From NCBI RefSeq assembly GCF_036227125.1, contig NZ_CP109435.1, forward strand, positions 4,340,001 through 4,404,000: DNA of 64,000 nt, given 5' to 3'. Under the pieces are notes generated by a model, which saw only the letters and a program-made list of their open reading frames with translations, was not told where the DNA came from and ran no database searches. This DNA is from Streptomyces sp. NBC_01485. GTDB taxonomy: Bacteria > Actinomycetota > Actinomycetes > Streptomycetales > Streptomycetaceae. This document shows positions 26,599 to 34,404 of the stretch, piece by piece. Both the position numbers and the translations under genes were made by a program. Positions within the stretch are counted from its first letter, which is position 1, and each line of letters opens with the position of its first letter.

Positions 26599-27006
26599 TC
26601 AGCGGTGCAGGTACGCGGTGGCGGCCCGGATCACGGCGTCGAGCCTCGGCAGGTACGGCGAAGAGGTCACCAGCCGGGCGAACCGGCTCACCCCGGCAGC
26701 AGCACCCTCCGCTCGCGCAGCCACCCCACCGCCGCGTCGAAGATCGCCTTCGGCCCCTCCCTGGTCGTCCAGGCCCGTGCGTCCAGCCACCCCACCAGCT
26801 CGTCCCGGACCTCGGCGAAGTCCCGCCAGCCCTGTCCTGCTGGATCTCCCCGGCGGGCGAGCGGGCCGTACCGTCCCGCTCGCCGTACTCCGCCAGCACC
26901 CCGGCGTCCGCGATCCCCGGCTGCTCGCCAGGTAATCCGCCACCTCCGTCGGCACCTGCCGCGGGTGCGGCAGGTGCCGCCCCAGGAACCGCACCGTCAT
27001 CGCCAA
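26599..27006 (-). pseudogene. Tn3-family transposase N-terminal (DUF4158) remnant
   Basis: Three minus-strand frames in sequence read MTVRFLGRHLPHPRQVP, then GVLAEYGERDGT, then FAEVRDELVGWLDARAWTT and EGPKAIFDAAVGWLRERRVL, then SRFARLVTSSPYLPRLD. These match, in order, the DUF4158 N-terminal domain of Tn3-type transposases. At least three frameshifts and loss of the catalytic domain make it a dead fragment, nested inside the Tn7-like element. Confidence 0.75.
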
Positions 27007-27082
27007 GGCCCTCGGCTATCACGACAAGACCGCGAATCGGCTAGTCACCGAAGCTGGCGGCACCTGGAGCCACACATGGTGA
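26997..27082 (+). pseudogene. Recombinase C-terminal scrap
   Basis: The plus strand reads IAKALGYHDKTANRLVTEAG then GTWSH before a stop at 27080-27082. This resembles the C-terminus of hypothetical recombinase/integrase proteins of Streptomyces elements (ADALGYHDKTTTRL-type). It abuts the Tn3 remnant and is too short to be functional. The rest of 27083-27162 shows nothing. Confidence 0.45.
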
Positions 27083-27162
27083 CAAGACTTCCGCCGCCCC
27101 CGAGGAATACGCGACTCTTCAACATGCGGGCCTACCAGTCAAGGCCGTCGGCGCGTCCGCCT

Positions 27163-27492
27163 TCAGCGCGCACCTTCCTGAGCCTCCCGGTGAGCGGCGA
27201 TCGGGTCGGCGGGCATGCCGCCGCCCGGGTACGTCGGGCCGTACATCAGCCCTTCCCGGTCGGTGTACTCCACACTGCAGTACTCCCGTTCACCGGGGCA
27301 CCGGTGTGGTTCCTGGGTCCAGCCGATCATCACGTGATCGTGGAACACTCGCACTTGTTGCTGCGGGTCGTCCCCGTTAGGCACGTACCAGCCGCCCCGG
27401 TAGACGGTCAGCCCGAGCGCCGGCCAACCAGCTGCGACGGGCCCCAGCAGTTCACCGATTTCGTCGGCGGTCATGGGCACCTGCTTCGGCAC
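27163..27492 (-). CDS. Hypothetical protein
   Basis: 109 residues, soluble. It begins MPKQVPMTADEIGELLGPVA and is rich in aromatic residues in the middle (TVYRGGWYVPNGDD, VFHDHVMIGWTQEPHRCPGE). There is no signal peptide or membrane helix. No family recognised. An isolated cargo gene near recombination debris. Confidence 0.55.
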   Translation of the reverse strand: MPKQVPMTADEIGELLGPVAAGWPALGLTVYRGGWYVPNGDDPQQQVRVFHDHVMIGWTQEPHRCPGEREYCSVEYTDREGLMYGPTYPGGGMPADPIAAHREAQEGAR

Positions 27493-27716
27493 GGCCGATC
27501 CCCTCCCCCTTCACTGACAGCAGCAGACCCGGCGACCCTAGCCGCCCCCGGCAGCCCACCACCTGGATTCAGCAGAAGACCCCCTGATCGTGCGCCTGAC
27601 GTGCAAGGCAACCAGGATCTTTTGTGCAGCGCCAATCGCTTCAGCGATGTTCCAGGGCCGCACAGCCCGGTATATACGCGCATGGCATAGAAGGCCCTTC
27701 GGTAGCCTCACTCCCT

Positions 27717-27956
27717 ATGACAGGCGATATTCACGAGCAACTTGCCGCGTACGACCGGGCAGTGCGGCTCGCTGGGGAGACGGACCCGGGGATGTCAGCC
27801 GATGAGAGGTGGGCGCGCGGTGTGGCGGCACCCCAGTTGGCGGCGCATGCGCCGAGCAACCGCCATGAACCAGCGTGTGCTGGGTGCGACGGGTCTCCGT
27901 GGCCTTGTGAAACAGTTCGAGGCGCCATGGTGATGGCCAACCCTCACTACAACTGA
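27717..27956 (+). CDS. Small CxxC...PWPC protein
   Basis: 79 residues. The start is MTGDIHEQLAAYDRAV. The C-terminal half has HEPACAGCDGSPWPCETV, a Cys pattern seen in small Streptomyces phage- or plasmid-borne proteins. It is possibly metal-binding. No named family. The 224 nt before it (27493-27716) hold no gene I can support. Confidence 0.55.
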   Translation: MTGDIHEQLAAYDRAVRLAGETDPGMSADERWARGVAAPQLAAHAPSNRHEPACAGCDGSPWPCETVRGAMVMANPHYN

Positions 27957-28014
27957 ATCCGTCCGAGCCGCAATTGGCCGTAGGGGTGGGGAGCTCATCG
28001 CTAGGGTCGTGTCC

Positions 28015-29202
28015 ATGAGCCCTGACAGCGTGGACTACTCCTGGCTGCCGGACCACCAGCTTCACGTGGTCGCGACGCTGGCCCATGTGGATCACACGAT
28101 CGACCGCGCTCTGCAGCTGACTCATGATTACACCGAGCGGGGGCCGATCACGTTCGCCGAGGTGGTCACGGGCGACCGGGTGGAGGTTGTGGTCAAGGCA
28201 CTTGCGCCTCTCCCGGAAGCGGTACCCCGGCTAGTGGCTGACGCTCTCACCCAGCTACGGGCTGCGTTGGAGCACACCCTGTACGCGGAGGTCGAGGCCA
28301 ATCTCGGGCGACCCTTGACGGACGAGGAGGCGCGGGGTGTCGAGGTGCCCGCCACCACGGACGCCGGGACGCTCGCCAAGTGGTTCCGAGACAGCCGGCG
28401 GCGCCGGCTTCCGCCGCTTCATGTCGGCACACCCCTCGCGCAGCGCATCGAGCGGCTGCAGCCGTTCCAGCGCCGGGACTCGGACGAGCATCCGCTGCGA
28501 CTCCTAGCCGTCCACACCAACCTAGCCAAGCACCGTACCCCCGCTGTCGCGGCGACACGGCTCGGGGCCGTGTACCCGGATAATCCGCGCAGCGACCTGA
28601 CGGTTGCGCTTCCCCTCAAACCGCGACCCCAGCCGGGCGACGGCCTACCCCTACGTGAAGGCGATGTACTCGCCAGCGCCCCACGTGGTGCCCGCATTCC
28701 CTTCTCCGTGGTGCCGACCGTTTCGCTGCAGCGACCTCACAGTGGGGTGTGGGTCATCGCCGCCCATGAGCTGGAGCTTCTTGAGCACTGGGTGCGCACC
28801 ATAGCCATCCCCATTCTTGTCACCGGAAGCTACGAGGTGAGCCCGCTGCCGCCGCAGCTCGACATCGCGGTCGGGCGCGCAGACCTACGCGCTGAACTAA
28901 CAACGGCGGGCCGCGCACCCGCTGTTGTGCGTGCCCGGGACAGGATCTCGGCTGTCGTTGCCCGTGCCGGTCTCGTCGAGGTCCTCGCTCCATCCCCTGA
29001 AGGGCCTGAGGCGGAAACGGTCCGGATCTGGCTCGACTCACTGGACGACAAGGCGGTTGTGGAGCGAGCCGTTCATCTTGGAGTTGTTCGCGACCAACCG
29101 CATGAGCTGGTCAAGGTGTACCGCGAGCTGATCGCCGAAGCCCTCAGCCACAAGGAGCGGGCCCCGGAGACCTTGCGCACGGACGGCGGCGAGGCGCAGT
29201 AA
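28015..29202 (+). CDS. Hypothetical cargo protein
   Basis: 395 residues, soluble, mostly helical in the first 120 (DHQLHVVATLAHVDHTIDRA, then a helical AALEHTLYAEVEANLGR). The middle is mixed alpha/beta and the end helical and charged. An in-frame GTG lies two codons upstream. I recognise no domain or active-site motif. It lies between recombination debris and the CBASS regulator, so it belongs to the cargo. Confidence 0.65.
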   Translation: MSPDSVDYSWLPDHQLHVVATLAHVDHTIDRALQLTHDYTERGPITFAEVVTGDRVEVVVKALAPLPEAVPRLVADALTQLRAALEHTLYAEVEANLGRPLTDEEARGVEVPATTDAGTLAKWFRDSRRRRLPPLHVGTPLAQRIERLQPFQRRDSDEHPLRLLAVHTNLAKHRTPAVAATRLGAVYPDNPRSDLTVALPLKPRPQPGDGLPLREGDVLASAPRGARIPFSVVPTVSLQRPHSGVWVIAAHELELLEHWVRTIAIPILVTGSYEVSPLPPQLDIAVGRADLRAELTTAGRAPAVVRARDRISAVVARAGLVEVLAPSPEGPEAETVRIWLDSLDDKAVVERAVHLGVVRDQPHELVKVYRELIAEALSHKERAPETLRTDGGEAQ

Positions 29203-29300
29203 CCGGCTGCACGCCAGCCCGCGAAGTTGCGACGCCCCCTCACGGGGAGACGGCGTGGTGCGGCTGCGTACGGACATCTTGCGCGTACGAGCCAGTGCGG

Positions 29301-30326
29301 TCATGCCGCTGACGCGGTCTGGAGGCTTTCCACGATCTGGGCCGGCAGGATGGCTCGCGCCGGGGCGCTGTCGACAGAGGCAAGGTAAGCGAGGAGCCTT
29401 GTCGGCTGCTCCGGCCGACCAAGAGGGACCGGTTCAACACGGCGCCATCCCCGGGCAGACGCCGCCTTGATGGCGGTTAGATAGGTGTTCTCATTCATGC
29501 GCCCCAGGGTCCGGGCACGCATGAGCAGAGCGGCCAGGGACACCTGCCACTGCCGTTTGAGCGCGAAGAGGGCTGGCCAGTCGACAGTGGTCGGCAATTG
29601 GTCGTGGATGTCTTCTGCGGGCATAAGGAAGGCCGCCGCGAACTGGTGGGCCTGGGTCTCGACCTCCTTTACGCCCCAGATCTGCTCGCCGTGCAGCACT
29701 AGATGGGCGAGTTCGTGTGCGCTGTCGAAGCGGGACCGGGCTCGGTCGTCCTTGTCGGTACCCAGGACGACAACGGGATGATCAGGAAAAGGCAGGGAGA
29801 AGGCGTCGACATCCGTGTTGTCGAGGGGGAGACGGATCACCGCGACACCACGCGCCTCAAGAAGTCCAACGACGTCGGACACCGGTCCGGAAGGCAGTCC
29901 CCAGATCTTCCGTACCTGAGCCGCAACCTCTTCGACCTCCGCCCGTTCCGCCTGCAGTCCGCTCACGGGGAGCATCGGCACGTCGCCGGCACAGAACCGC
30001 TGCGCGGATGAGGCATGGACGGCCAGGTCGTGAGCCACGTGAGCGATGGCCCGCGCACGGCGGCGGTCGGACACCGACGTCCGGCGCAGCGACCGGAAGA
30101 AGCCCTCGTGGCTTTCGACCATCGCTTCGTGGAAGAACTCCTGAGGCACCCCAAGTACCGAGGCCAGGACACTGCTCGTCTCCGGGCTGGGTCGTACCGC
30201 GCCGCTCTCAAACTGGCTGATCGCGGCAGGAGTGAGCCCGCTCGCGCGGGCGAGCTGCGTCTGGCTCCAACCTGCCAGTTCGCGGGCGGTCCGCAGCCGA
30301 GAGCGCTCGAACGCCTGCGTGCTCAT
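29301..30326 (-). CDS. XRE-ImmA/IrrE regulator with metallopeptidase domain
   Basis: 341 residues. An N-terminal Cro/C1 HTH (about 8-62: ARELAGWSQTQLARASGL) is fused to an ImmA/IrrE (COG2856) zinc peptidase domain with SAHELAHLVLH (HELAH about 204-208) and a downstream ETQAHQFAAAFLMP. Such proteins cleave or sense repressors during stress. It starts at ATG 30326 after AAGGGGAAAG and is divergent from the CBASS operon, with a 9-bp inverted repeat between, so it is the likely CBASS regulator. Confidence 0.88.
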   Translation of the reverse strand: MSTQAFERSRLRTARELAGWSQTQLARASGLTPAAISQFESGAVRPSPETSSVLASVLGVPQEFFHEAMVESHEGFFRSLRRTSVSDRRRARAIAHVAHDLAVHASSAQRFCAGDVPMLPVSGLQAERAEVEEVAAQVRKIWGLPSGPVSDVVGLLEARGVAVIRLPLDNTDVDAFSLPFPDHPVVVLGTDKDDRARSRFDSAHELAHLVLHGEQIWGVKEVETQAHQFAAAFLMPAEDIHDQLPTTVDWPALFALKRQWQVSLAALLMRARTLGRMNENTYLTAIKAASARGWRRVEPVPLGRPEQPTRLLAYLASVDSAPARAILPAQIVESLQTASAA

Positions 30327-30383
30327 CTTTCCCCTTGCCTGGCCTGCCGGACTTTGATCTCCACATCTTGGCGGAACACAGAA

Positions 30384-30409
30384 ACCACGCACGCTCCAGG
30401 GTGCGTGGT
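30384..30409. promoter_or_regulatory. Inverted repeat in the CBASS divergent promoter
   Basis: ACCACGCAC (30384-30392) and GTGCGTGGT (30401-30409) form exact 9-bp arms with an 8-nt spacer. They lie between the XRE-ImmA start (30326) and the capV start (30543). The position fits an operator of the XRE protein controlling both directions. A smaller CGCGT/ACGCG pair follows at 30431-30444. Confidence 0.7.
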
Positions 30410-30542
30410 CAACACAAACCTTACGACTTCCGCGTGGAAACGCGCACGGAAACACATGCCGTGATAATAAGTACTCTCGATAGTGGAGATCCGACTGCGA
30501 CAGGCGGAGCTTCCTCGAACCCATGGCGCGGGGGCGGTTGAA

Positions 30543-31490
30543 GTGACGGAGCGTTTCCAGATTCTGGCCCTCGACGGCGGCGGCTTCCGTGGCATGTTCT
30601 CCGCCGCGGTCCTGGCCCGCCTCGAAGAGGATCTCGGTGTCCGCATCGCCGACCACTTCGACCTGATCGCCGGCACCTCGACAGGCGGAATCATCGCGCT
30701 GGGCCTCGGACTCGGGCTGTCCCCGCAGCAGATCCTGGAGTTCTACACCGAGCATGGGCCGCGCATCTTCCGGGACCGTAGCCGCCTGCGGGGCCTGAAG
30801 CACCTGATGCGCGCGAAGTACAGCGCGGAGCCGCTGCGCGCGGCCCTCACCGAAGTCTTCGGCGAACGGACCTTCGGAGAGAGCACCAAACGCCTGGTCA
30901 TCACCTCCTACAACGTCGCGGCCGACGACGTCTACCTCTTCCGGACCCCGCATCTGCCCGGCCTCAAGCGCGACTGGCGCGAGAAGGCCGTCAACGTCGC
31001 GTTGGCCACCTCTGCCGCGCCGACCTACCTGCCCGGGATGCCTCTGGATGGAGCACGGCTCGTCGACGGCGGCATCTGGGCGAACAACCCGGCCATGGTC
31101 GCGCTGACCGAGGCCGTGGGCCCCTTGTCTGTGCCCCTCGACACGATCCGGGTGTTCAGCCTCGGGACCACGACCGACGTCCGCCACCGCCACCGCCGTC
31201 TCGACCGCGGCGGTCTGCTGCCCTGGGCCCGCGACGCGGTCGAGGTCCTCATGCGGGCACAGAGCGAGAGCGCCGCGAAGCAGGTACGCCACTTCGTCGG
31301 CAAAGACGACGTGCTCCGTCTCAACCCGACGGTCCCCACCGGCGCCCTCGCGCTGGACGACGTGGACACCACAACCCTCTCGGGATGGGCCGGACATGTC
31401 AGCCGCGACGTCTCCCCGGCCGTCCACCGCACTTTCTGCGATCACCTCGCGTCGGCTTTCGTCCCCCTCCACTCTGCTCGTAAGGAATGA
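30543..31490 (+). CDS. capV: CBASS patatin-like phospholipase effector CapV
   Basis: 315-residue patatin-like phospholipase. Oxyanion-hole motif DGGGFRG (residues 11-17), nucleophile elbow GTSTGG with Ser46, and catalytic Asp175 in LVDGGIWANNP are all present. CapV-type effectors are activated by a cyclic dinucleotide and degrade the cell membrane. GTG 30543 gives the usual VTERFQILALDGGG start; a GTG 20 codons upstream is the alternative. The stop is one base before the GTG of the CD-NTase gene, so it is the first gene of the operon. Confidence 0.92.
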   Translation: MTERFQILALDGGGFRGMFSAAVLARLEEDLGVRIADHFDLIAGTSTGGIIALGLGLGLSPQQILEFYTEHGPRIFRDRSRLRGLKHLMRAKYSAEPLRAALTEVFGERTFGESTKRLVITSYNVAADDVYLFRTPHLPGLKRDWREKAVNVALATSAAPTYLPGMPLDGARLVDGGIWANNPAMVALTEAVGPLSVPLDTIRVFSLGTTTDVRHRHRRLDRGGLLPWARDAVEVLMRAQSESAAKQVRHFVGKDDVLRLNPTVPTGALALDDVDTTTLSGWAGHVSRDVSPAVHRTFCDHLASAFVPLHSARKE

Positions 31491-31491
31491 C

Positions 31492-32661
31492 GTGAACGCG
31501 TACCACCAGACGCAGGACAACACCGACTCCGCCGAGCAGATGCTTTCCATGCTGCTCGACGGCGCCGTGGAAGTCCTCGACATCGCCCCTGACCTCCACG
31601 ACACCGCCATCGAGCGGTACGGAGAAGTCGGAACCTGGCTCGCCGAGAACGGCAGCCCCGGATGGGAGATCCACTCCCAGGGCTCCTTCCTCCTCGGCAC
31701 CGTGGTCCGCCCCAACACCGAGACCGGCGAGTACGACATCGACCTCGTCTGCCGGCTCCCGCTGCAACGGGACAGCACGACGAAAGAGGAACTCAAGCAG
31801 CGAGTCGGTGACCAACTGGTGGCCTACCGGCGCTGGAAGCAGCGCCAAGGCCACACCGACGGCCCCGAAAGCCTCGAAGCCCGCCGCCGCTGCTGGACCC
31901 TCGGGTACCCCGGCTTCCACCTCGACGTCCTGCCCGCCATCCCCGACGAGGAACACCCGCCCACCGGAATCCTCCTGACGGACAAGAAGCTCCACAAGTG
32001 GCAGCACAGCAACCCTCTCGGCTACGCGGACTGGTTCCGCGCCCGCTCGGAACTCTCCCGCGCCCTCCTCGAAAAGCGGCTCGTCGCCAGCGTCGCGAAG
32101 GTTCCCGAACACCACATCCGCAGCACCCTGCAGAGGCTCGTACAGATCCTCAAGTGGCACTGCATGCTCTTCTTCGCCGACGACCCCGACAACCGGCCGC
32201 CCTCCATCCTCCTGACCACACTCGCCGCCCGCGCCTACCGCGGTGAAGACGACCTGTTCACCGGCGTCCGCAACGTCCTCGCCGCCATGCCGTACTTCAT
32301 CGAGAAGCACGACGGCCAGTGGCGGGTTTCCAACCCGGCCCACGAGGACGAGAACTTCACGGATAAATGGAACGAATACCCTGAGCGGCGTGAGGCGTAC
32401 CTTTCCTGGTTCAGTGAAATCAACACGATCATGGACAACCTGGCCCTGACGGAATCCAAGGGCCTGCACGTGGTCTACTCCCAGCTCATCAAGTCCTTCG
32501 CGCCCGGCCCCGTGATGCACTCCTTCGCGAGCTACGGCGCCCGCATGAAAGCCCCCACCGGCCAGCGAATGAGCGCCACCGGGCTGCTCTCCGCAACCGC
32601 CGCAGGTCCCCGCAGGAAGCCGAACACCAACTATGGCCAGCATCCCGGCGCGCGCGGTTAA
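31492..32661 (+). CDS. CBASS CD-NTase (cGAS/DncV-like nucleotidyltransferase)
   Basis: 389 residues. The nucleotidyltransferase core has GS at 64-65 (SQGSFLLGT), the metal pair D82/D84 in EYDIDLVC and a third acidic residue D145 in FHLDVLP. This is the signature of CD-NTases that make cyclic di- or trinucleotides on phage infection. GTG 31492 follows AAGGA. The C-terminus is disordered and ends in Gly (PGARG), the kind of terminus conjugated in type II CBASS. It overlaps the E2 gene by 29 nt. Product nucleotide and clade are not assigned. Confidence 0.93.
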   Translation: MNAYHQTQDNTDSAEQMLSMLLDGAVEVLDIAPDLHDTAIERYGEVGTWLAENGSPGWEIHSQGSFLLGTVVRPNTETGEYDIDLVCRLPLQRDSTTKEELKQRVGDQLVAYRRWKQRQGHTDGPESLEARRRCWTLGYPGFHLDVLPAIPDEEHPPTGILLTDKKLHKWQHSNPLGYADWFRARSELSRALLEKRLVASVAKVPEHHIRSTLQRLVQILKWHCMLFFADDPDNRPPSILLTTLAARAYRGEDDLFTGVRNVLAAMPYFIEKHDGQWRVSNPAHEDENFTDKWNEYPERREAYLSWFSEINTIMDNLALTESKGLHVVYSQLIKSFAPGPVMHSFASYGARMKAPTGQRMSATGLLSATAAGPRRKPNTNYGQHPGARG

Positions 32662-33064
32662 CCTCGGCCGCCAGCTGGCCGCGATCAAGGCCGCCGTCCC
32701 CGACGCCCAAGGGACCGTGCGAGGCGGTGAACTCCTCTGCACGCTCACCCTTCAACCGACCCCTATGAGTAGGAGCTACAGAGTTCGGATCGTCTACCGC
32801 CATCGGCGCAGGCCACGAGTCACCGTCACCGACCCACCCCTGGCACTGCATCCGGACGCCACCGCCCTACCGCACGTCTACCCCGACGGCGACCTATGTC
32901 TGCATTTGCCCGGGGAGTGGAGGGACCACATGTTCCTCGCGGACACGATCTTGCCGTGGACCTCAGCATGGCTCCTGCACTACGAACTCTGGATGGCCCT
33001 TGGCTACTGGACCGGCACCGGCGACCAACACCCAGTACCGTCACCCGCGAACCGGATCCGATGA
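32633..33064 (+). CDS. CBASS E2-like conjugating protein (type II-short)
   Basis: 143 residues with a ubiquitin-conjugating-enzyme-like fold: a beta-rich middle, then HVYPDGDLCLHLPGEW with the candidate catalytic Cys89 in the HxYPDGxLCL motif, and a helical end (TSAWLLHYELWMALGYW). E2-only modules without E1 or JAB genes define type II-short CBASS, where the E2 conjugates the CD-NTase C-terminus. No E1 or JAB gene is present here. It is last in the operon; 33065-33235 holds nothing recognisable. Confidence 0.85.
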   Translation: MASIPARAVNLGRQLAAIKAAVPDAQGTVRGGELLCTLTLQPTPMSRSYRVRIVYRHRRRPRVTVTDPPLALHPDATALPHVYPDGDLCLHLPGEWRDHMFLADTILPWTSAWLLHYELWMALGYWTGTGDQHPVPSPANRIR

Positions 33065-33235
33065 CAGATTCGCGGCCATGATCTCTCCCTCCGCCCAGGC
33101 GGAAATGCGGGCGATGTGGCTCTGCCACTCCCGAATACCACGACCGGCTCCCGGTCATGGCAGGGGATAGTCAAGCAATGCACCTGGGAAAGCCGCAGCC
33201 GATGAGCCCAGCGTGGTGCGTCACGAGTTGAGCGA

Positions 33236-34402
33236 TCATGCTGCGCCCCTTCTGCCCATCGGAAGATCCATGACCGCTTGCCTCAGCGAGACCGAGATCC
33301 AAGACGGGCGGCGAAGCCAGGTGCTCAGTGCGAGGTCCACCTCCCTCAGCCGTTGAACGAGCGGTGCCAACCGACTCCGGGCGTCTCCCGGATCGTGTGC
33401 GTCGAGCAGGTTCGTCGCGATGGCGAGTGCCGCGCCGGTGGCGAGGCACTCTGTCGGCGGCACGGTGTAAGGCTTGGAGGTCTTCTTCTTGCCCGGGGTG
33501 TTGAGCAGCGGCTCGGCCTGCGCGGCGCGGGAGGTGTACTCCGCATCGAGGGCGTCGGCCAGGCAGGGGGTGCTGGCGTACGCGCGGGCGACGGGCCAGG
33601 ACCGAAAGATCATGGCGACCGCGGCGCGCAAGTCAGCGAAGTAGTGGAGGACGGAGACCGGTGCGCCGGCGCTCATCACGGTCTCGGGTCCGCTCGCGAC
33701 AAGCAAGTTAATGAGCTGTCGCTGGACTTGTAGGAGCACGGGCATCGTGACCGCATCGGGTGTTACGGGAAACAGATCAGGCCGGGTCAGATCGGCTGCG
33801 CAGACTGCTTCGGGCTGCTCTGGTGATACTGGACGCGCAGCGATGCGGCACTGCCATGGGTGGAGTGTGTCATCGGTCAGCCGCGCGATGGCGTCTGCCG
33901 CGGGGGCGAACTGAGCGGGTGCTTTGCAGCCAGGGCATTGGTGCTGGAGGAGGCGTTGGTGCCTGGGGCAGAGGAATATCACGGGGAGACGCCAAAGCCG
34001 CCTCCATGCGCCACCGTGGAGATCCTGGATGGCGGTACCGTCCCCAGCGAGACAGTGCGGGCAGTAACGCGTGGAGCGGGTCAGAACCCACGGGTTGTCG
34101 TAGATCATCCGCGCTGGGGTACGGCGTGGGGTGAGCGCGGGGTTCAGCGGCCCGTAGCGGTCTCCGAGTGGAGCTAGGAGCATGCCGCTGACTTCGGCGG
34201 GCGTCAGCTGTGTGGCGAGAGCGAAACCCGTGAGGTATTCGTCGTCCAAGTGGTACAGGAAGCTCAGAGGCAGTCGAGAGGGCAAGCCGGTACGGACGGC
34301 GATCTCTCCGGGTGTCGTACCCAGCCTGTGGGAGAGCCGGAGTACGAATCCAGTGAGGGTTTCGTCGGGCAACGGGTCGAGGCTGCGTGGCAGAGGACGC
34401 AT
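33236..34402 (-). CDS. tniQ: TniQ family protein (second copy)
   Basis: 388 residues of the TniQ/TnsD family that choose transposition targets. The start MRPLPRSLDPLPDETLTGFVLRLSHRLG is typical. A zinc finger is seen in RYCPHCLAGD and in CPRHQRLLQHQCPGC. The C-terminal half is divergent from the upstream copy and may bind different DNA. The start is 2 nt from the stop of the other tniQ, so the two are co-translated. It is the last gene of the transposition operon and faces the cargo. Confidence 0.88.
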   Translation of the reverse strand: MRPLPRSLDPLPDETLTGFVLRLSHRLGTTPGEIAVRTGLPSRLPLSFLYHLDDEYLTGFALATQLTPAEVSGMLLAPLGDRYGPLNPALTPRRTPARMIYDNPWVLTRSTRYCPHCLAGDGTAIQDLHGGAWRRLWRLPVIFLCPRHQRLLQHQCPGCKAPAQFAPAADAIARLTDDTLHPWQCRIAARPVSPEQPEAVCAADLTRPDLFPVTPDAVTMPVLLQVQRQLINLLVASGPETVMSAGAPVSVLHYFADLRAAVAMIFRSWPVARAYASTPCLADALDAEYTSRAAQAEPLLNTPGKKKTSKPYTVPPTECLATGAALAIATNLLDAHDPGDARSRLAPLVQRLREVDLALSTWLRRPSWISVSLRQAVMDLPMGRRGAA

Positions 34403-34404
34403 GA

